Assembly (NCBI GenBank): GCA_029098505.1
Contig: JAQXOE010000053.1
Span: 1-44,784, forward strand
Reading direction: 5' to 3'
Source: Bacteroidales bacterium
GTDB lineage: Bacteria > Bacteroidota > Bacteroidia > Bacteroidales > UBA932
Length of the DNA: 44,784 bases
The notes beneath the pieces were generated by a model. That model made no database searches. It worked only from the letters and a program-made list of their open reading frames with translations, and was not told the DNA's origin. Positions 40,929 through 44,784 of the stretch are shown here, piece by piece. The position numbers and the translations under genes are program-made. Positions within the stretch are counted from its first letter, which is position 1. Every line of letters starts with the position of its first letter.

Positions 40929-42716
40929 ATGAAGCATATAAGAAATTTCTGCATAATCGCGCATATTGACCACGGAAAAAGTACCTTGGCCGACAGGCTC
41001 CTGGAGCTTACCAGAACCCTCAACGAGCGTGATATGGAGAATCAGGTCCTCGATGATATGGATCTGGAAAAGGAGAAGGGTATTACTATCAAGAGCCACG
41101 CCATACAGATGGACTACATCTATAAGGGTGAGTCTTACAAGCTGAATCTCATCGATACTCCGGGACACGTGGATTTCTCGTACGAGGTATCCCGTTCCAT
41201 TGCATCCTGCGAAGGCGCCCTTCTCGTAGTGGATGCGACTCAGGGCATACAGGCCCAGACCATCTCCAATCTCTACCAGGCCATTGACCACAATCTCGAA
41301 ATTATTCCTATCCTGAATAAAATCGATATGGAATCCGCTCAGGTTGAGGTAGTTACTGATCAGGTTTGCGATATGCTCGGCTGTGATCCCGAAGATGTAT
41401 TCAAGGTATCTGCCCGCACGGGCGAGGGAGTTGCTCCGATACTTGATGCCATTATCGAAAGAATCCCGGCACCGGAAGGAGACCCTGACGGCCCGCTTCA
41501 AGCCTTGATCTTCGACTCTGTATTCAACTCCTTCAGGGGAGTCATAGCTTACTTCAAGATTAAGAACGGTTCCATTCACAAGGGTGACCACGTAAAGTTC
41601 TTCAATACCGGTCAGGAGTATGACGCGGAGGAAATAGGCATACTCAAGATGAAACTCCTGCCGACCCAGGAAGTATCCTGCGGCGATGTGGGCTATATCA
41701 TTTCAGGAATAAAGAGTGCCACGGAAGTCAAGGTCGGTGACACTATAACACATAGGGACCGCCCTTGCAGCGAAGCTATTGCGGGTTTCGAGGAGGTGAA
41801 GCCTATGGTCTTCGCCGGTATGTATCCCGTGGATGCATCCAAGTTCGAAGAATTGCGCACGGTACTTGAGAAGTTCCAGCTCAATGACGCTTCCTTCGTG
41901 TACGAACCCGAGTCGTCGCTGGCCCTTGGTTCGGGCTTCCGCTGCGGCTTCCTCGGCCTGCTCCATCTGGAAATAGTCCAGGAGCGCCTCTTCAGGGAGT
42001 TCAATATGGATGTCATAACGACAGTACCGAATGTGTCCTATAAGGTCTATACCACCCAGGGAGAGGTGATGGATGTCCATAACCCGTCTGGAATGCCGGC
42101 CCCGACCCTCATCGACCACATCGAAGAACCTTACATCCGTGCCCAGATTATCTCCAAATCTGAGTTTTTCGGGGCAATAATGAAGCTCTGCCTCGACCGT
42201 AGGGGCACACTTGTAAGCCAGCATTTCATCACCGCCGACAGAGTGGAGCTCAACTACGATATGCCTCTCTCAGAAATCGTGTTCGGTTTCTATGACAATC
42301 TGAAAACCATCTCGAAGGGTTATGCATCCTTCGATTATCATATCACCGGTTATCGTCCAGCCAAGCTCGTGCGACTCGACATACTCCTCAACGGAGAGCC
42401 TGCCGATGCCCTTTCGACCCTCATCCACGAGGACAATGCCTATGATTTCGGCCGCAAGATGTGCGTCAAGCTGAAGGATCTAATCCCTCGCCAGCAGTTC
42501 GATATCCCGATTCAGGCGGCGATAGGCGCCAAAATCATTGCCCGTGAGACTGTCAAGCAGGTTCGCAAGGATGTTACCGCCAAGTGTTACGGAGGTGATA
42601 TCACGCGTAAGCGCAAGCTGCTCGAAAAGCAGAAGGAAGGCAAGAAGAGAATGCGCCAGATAGGAACCGTACAGGTGCCGCAGAGCGCATTTATGGCGGT
42701 GCTCAAACTCGATTAG
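40929..42716 (+). CDS. lepA: Elongation factor 4 (LepA)
   Basis: A 595-residue ribosome-associated GTPase. G1 is [14 protein letters not shown]3 is [13 protein letters not shown]4 is NKIDM and the switch I segment is [12 protein letters not shown]. Domains II, III and V follow, as in EF-G, then the LepA-specific C-terminal domain with [18 protein letters not shown]. Length and domain order are standard. It is first in a tight operon with a LolD-like ATPase and trmN6. Confidence 0.97.
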   Translation: MKHIRNFCIIAHIDHGKSTLADRLLELTRTLNERDMENQVLDDMDLEKEKGITIKSHAIQMDYIYKGESYKLNLIDTPGHVDFSYEVSRSIASCEGALLVVDATQGIQAQTISNLYQAIDHNLEIIPILNKIDMESAQVEVVTDQVCDMLGCDPEDVFKVSARTGEGVAPILDAIIERIPAPEGDPDGPLQALIFDSVFNSFRGVIAYFKIKNGSIHKGDHVKFFNTGQEYDAEEIGILKMKLLPTQEVSCGDVGYIISGIKSATEVKVGDTITHRDRPCSEAIAGFEEVKPMVFAGMYPVDASKFEELRTVLEKFQLNDASFVYEPESSLALGSGFRCGFLGLLHLEIVQERLFREFNMDVITTVPNVSYKVYTTQGEVMDVHNPSGMPAPTLIDHIEEPYIRAQIISKSEFFGAIMKLCLDRRGTLVSQHFITADRVELNYDMPLSEIVFGFYDNLKTISKGYASFDYHITGYRPAKLVRLDILLNGEPADALSTLIHEDNAYDFGRKMCVKLKDLIPRQQFDIPIQAAIGAKIIARETVKQVRKDVTAKCYGGDITRKRKLLEKQKEGKKRMRQIGTVQVPQSAFMAVLKLD

Positions 42717-42719
42717 CGT

Positions 42720-43391
42720 ATGATAGTCAAGGCTGTGGACATAGTCAAGTCCTTCGGCTCGCTGAAGGTTTTGAAGGGCGTCGATTTTGAAGCCCGGGAA
42801 GGCGAGGTTCTTTCGATTATGGGAGCATCGGGCGCAGGCAAGTCCACTCTCCTGCAGATACTCGGCACCCTTTCCACCCCTGATTCAGGCTCTCTGATCA
42901 TTGACGGAAATGATGTTCTGGCAATGGATTCCCGCACCCTTTCCGCCTTTCGTAACCGCGAGCTCGGTTTCGTCTTCCAGTTCCACCATCTACTCCCCGA
43001 ATTCAACTCCCTCGAAAATGTGATGATTCCCGCTTTTATTGCTGGCAAATCCCACTCGCAGGCCAAGGCTGAAGCTCTCGAACTGCTCTCGATGATGGGT
43101 CTTAAGGACAGAATCTTGCACAAACCGTCGGAACTCTCAGGTGGCGAACAGCAGAGAGTCGCCATTGCCAGAGCCCTGATAAACAAACCGGCGGTGCTCT
43201 TTGCTGATGAGCCTTCGGGCAATCTCGATACGCGCACGAAGGACGAGATTCACAGGCTCTTCTTCGACCTGCGGGAACGCACAGGCCAGACCATCATCAT
43301 TGTCACGCACGACCCGGAACTCGCGAGAATGTGCGACCGCTGCCTCTATATGCGTGACGGACAATTCGTTGACGATTATCTCTCAAGATGA
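42720..43391 (+). CDS. lolD: LolD-like ABC transporter ATP-binding protein
   Basis: A 223-residue ATPase. It has Walker [10 protein letters not shown] (near residue 35), the Q loop [10 protein letters not shown], signature [15 protein letters not shown], Walker [13 protein letters not shown] and the H loop IIVTHD. The FHHLLPEF segment and overall size match LolD, the ATPase of the LolCDE system that releases lipoproteins from the inner membrane. The membrane partner is not in the window. It starts 3 nt after lepA and overlaps trmN6 by four bases. A MacB-type role cannot be excluded. Confidence 0.9.
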   Translation: MIVKAVDIVKSFGSLKVLKGVDFEAREGEVLSIMGASGAGKSTLLQILGTLSTPDSGSLIIDGNDVLAMDSRTLSAFRNRELGFVFQFHHLLPEFNSLENVMIPAFIAGKSHSQAKAEALELLSMMGLKDRILHKPSELSGGEQQRVAIARALINKPAVLFADEPSGNLDTRTKDEIHRLFFDLRERTGQTIIIVTHDPELARMCDRCLYMRDGQFVDDYLSR

Positions 43392-44143
43392 GCGTATTCC
43401 ATTTCAAGCGCTTCGATGTGCTCAATGAGGCCTCTTCGATGAAGGTCAATACCGATGGAGTCCTGCTCGGAGCGGCGACGGACATTGCCCCCAATGACAG
43501 GTACATACTCGATGTCGGCACCGGCACAGGCACCATTGCGCTGATGCTCGCGCAGCGCTACTCGGATATTCCCGAATCCGCATTGACCCCCGAAAGACAT
43601 ATCTGCGGCATCGATATTGACGGACCTTCGGCGCTTGAAGCGGCTTTCAATTTCAATGCCTCCCCTTGGGCGAAGATGCTCGAGGCACGACATTGCCCTT
43701 TACGGCAATATTTCCCTGAGCACGAGCTCGACCTGATAGTGTCCAATCCGCCTTTCTTCGACGATTCGCTGCTTTCTCTGTTGGAGCGCAGGTCGGTCGC
43801 ACGGCACACTGGCGGGCCTGCATTGTCTTTCGCTTCCCTGGTTGATTTCTCCTGTGAATATCTTAAGCAGGAAGGCCGTCTCGCTGTGATACTTCCGTCG
43901 GACCAGGAAAAGCGCTCCTTGCGTTATGCGGCATCCTGCGGCCTTTATTTGAACAGTATTCTGAGAATTAGGACCACTCCGAAAAAGGCTGTGATGCGTA
44001 TCATAATGCAGTTCTCGCGACAAAGGCCTGAAAAGCCGGAAGAGAAGCTTTTGACCATTCAGGACCTTGCCTTATACCCGGAAAACAGGAATGGCTATAC
44101 GGCAGACTATTTGGCTCTTACTGGAGATTTTTACTTGAAATAG
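43388..44143 (+). CDS. trmN6: tRNA1(Val) (adenine-37-N6)-methyltransferase-like protein
   Basis: A 251-residue SAM-dependent methyltransferase. Motif I is [20 protein letters not shown], the acidic SAM contact is HICGIDIDG, and the catalytic motif is [12 protein letters not shown], the NPPF type of N6-adenine methyltransferases. The opening [21 protein letters not shown] matches the YfiC/TrmN6 family, which methylates A37 of tRNA1(Val). It overlaps the LolD-like gene by four bases (ATGA) and ends the lepA operon. Substrate is by family. Confidence 0.9.
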   Translation: MSVFHFKRFDVLNEASSMKVNTDGVLLGAATDIAPNDRYILDVGTGTGTIALMLAQRYSDIPESALTPERHICGIDIDGPSALEAAFNFNASPWAKMLEARHCPLRQYFPEHELDLIVSNPPFFDDSLLSLLERRSVARHTGGPALSFASLVDFSCEYLKQEGRLAVILPSDQEKRSLRYAASCGLYLNSILRIRTTPKKAVMRIIMQFSRQRPEKPEEKLLTIQDLALYPENRNGYTADYLALTGDFYLK

Positions 44144-44173
44144 GACTAATATTGTCGATTTCTTCAAAAAAGT

Positions 44174-44204
44174 TTTGCAGAATAAAAAATCTAAGCTATA
44201 TTTG
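44174..44204 (+). promoter_or_regulatory. Promoter of tRNA-Pro
   Basis: TTTG (44174-44177), a 19-nt spacer and TATATTTG (44197-44204) give the ideal Bacteroidetes arrangement, with transcription starting about 25 nt before the tRNA. Confidence 0.8.
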
Positions 44205-44236
44205 CAATCCCATTCGGAAACGAGGGGAAACATATT

Positions 44237-44310
44237 CGGGGTGTGGCGCAGTTGGCTAGCGCATCTGGTTTGGGACCAGAGGGTCCAGTGTTCGAGTCAC
44301 TGTACCCCGA
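44237..44310 (+). tRNA. tRNA-Pro (UGG)
   Basis: A 74-nt cloverleaf including A73. The acceptor stem is CGGGGTG with TACCCCG, the D arm has GCGCAGTTGGCTAGCGC, the anticodon loop is TTTGGGA with anticodon TGG, and the T arm has GTTCGAGTC. The C1-G72 pair and A73 are the usual proline identity elements. CCA is not encoded. Confidence 0.95.
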
Positions 44311-44314
44311 CAAA

Positions 44315-44351
44315 ACAAAGAAGGATGACCGAAAAAGTCATCCTTCTTTGT
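44315..44351 (+). terminator. tRNA-Pro terminator, interrupted by a group II intron
   Basis: ACAAAGAAGGATGAC (44315-44329) pairs perfectly with GTCATCCTTCTTTGT (44337-44351) around a seven-base loop. The expected T tract after the stem is replaced by the intron start. Confidence 0.8.
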
Positions 44352-44784
44352 GTTCGCCCAGCACGAACGTGCTCTAACGGGTGCAAGTCCCCAAACCGCC
44401 CTGATAGTGGGAAGGTTACAGCCAAAGACAAGGGTGTCCGCCGTGAGACGGAATCTGAAGGAAGTCGGCGGCAAAAGGTTGGCCCGATGTACAAGAACTT
44501 GGTATAAGGCTGAAAGGCAGGGGCAATGCTGCACAAGAAGCAAAAGCCCGATAACTATCCGAACTGCCGACAGTAAACCAAGCGGGTATAAACCGGAAAG
44601 AGTGCGTCCATAACTGGGGAGGTCTCGCAGGCGAGGCTTCAAAGAAAGAAGCCGAGCAGTAACAACGAACTGCGAGAAGTCAGCCGAGGTCATAGTACCT
44701 GCTTAATATCGGCACGGCAGGGAAGGACCGAACCTTATTGTGAAACAAGTTTGAAGAAAGGAACTCTATGGAAGAAAGAGAGCA
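44350..44784 (+). mobile_element. 5' part of a group II intron
   Basis: The sequence begins GTGTTCGCCC and shows landmarks of bacterial group II intron RNA: GGGTGCAAGTCCC near 44379, GGAAGGTTACAGCC near 44410, the GTGAGACGGAATCTGAAGG segment near 44442, GGGGAGGTCTCGCAG near 44615 and GAAGTCAGCCGAGGTCATAG near 44676. The last leads into domain IV, where the reverse transcriptase/maturase gene starts. The 5' end lies at the base of the tRNA-Pro terminator hairpin, an insertion site typical of class C introns; I do not assign the class from this part alone. The 3' end is beyond the window. Confidence 0.85.
44768..44784 (+). CDS. Start of the intron-encoded reverse transcriptase/maturase (truncated by window)
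   Basis: ATG at 44768 begins MEERE, preceded by AAAGGAACTCT, a good ribosome binding site, about 420 nt into the intron, where domain IV open frames usually start. Only five codons are visible, so the product is predicted from the intron context alone. Confidence 0.5.

Noticed and set aside
44175..44613. Open frames across tRNA-Pro and the intron on both strands
   Set aside because: The tRNA and the structured intron RNA explain the sequence, and none of the frames has a known domain.

Overview
The window looks like a chromosomal segment of a Bacteroidales bacterium, probably a gut or rumen carbohydrate degrader. The pointers are a SusC/SusD pair, BACON and SusE/F-type domains, many copies of the Bacteroidetes -7 promoter element TAnnTTTG (often with TTTG about 19-20 nt upstream), membrane-anchored AraC and LytS/LytTR regulators, and tRNA genes that do not encode CCA. 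I cannot fix the genus from sequence alone.

Layout. Positions 1-1130 are gene-poor and look like the edge of a mobile element: a truncated reverse-strand gene, a DUF3853-like helix-turn-helix gene, short GAGACT repeats and a perfect 17-bp hairpin abutting the 3' end of tRNA-Ser(GCU). A porin-like outer membrane protein follows. From 2410 to 22964 lies a starch utilization (Sus-type) locus: malQ (GH77), a convergent LytTR/LytS-type two-component pair, then an MFS sugar transporter, susC, susD, a SusE/F-like lipoprotein with about seven repeated modules, an intercistronic terminator, a SusG-like alpha-amylase, a GH53 galactanase, a SusA-like GH13 and a SusB-like GH97. In the inferred scheme the surface lipoproteins bind and cut starch, SusC/D import maltooligosaccharides, the SusA/SusB-like enzymes finish them to glucose or maltose, the MFS protein takes these across the inner membrane, and MalQ processes maltodextrins in the cytoplasm. 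GH53 does not fit a pure starch substrate. No SusR-like regulator is seen; the two-component pair divergent from the operon is the obvious candidate.

Positions 23000-34300 hold an N-terminally truncated SulP transporter directly behind a strong promoter, an AraC-type membrane regulator, comM, tsaE, an unrecognised lipoprotein, an ECF sigma factor coupled to a protein with an inner-membrane helix and an outer-membrane beta-barrel (resembling the dual membrane-spanning anti-sigma factors of Bacteroides), a TPR protein and an EnvC-like protein. Positions 34300-44150 are mostly housekeeping: malate dehydrogenase, phosphopantetheinyl transferase, anaerobic ribonucleotide reductase (nrdDG), a second ECF sigma/anti-sigma set with a Spy-like protein, lepA, a LolD-like ATPase and trmN6. 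The window ends with tRNA-Pro(UGG), its terminator, and the 5' part of a group II intron inserted at the terminator base.

All calls come from reading the sequence and from remembered family signatures; no database search was run.
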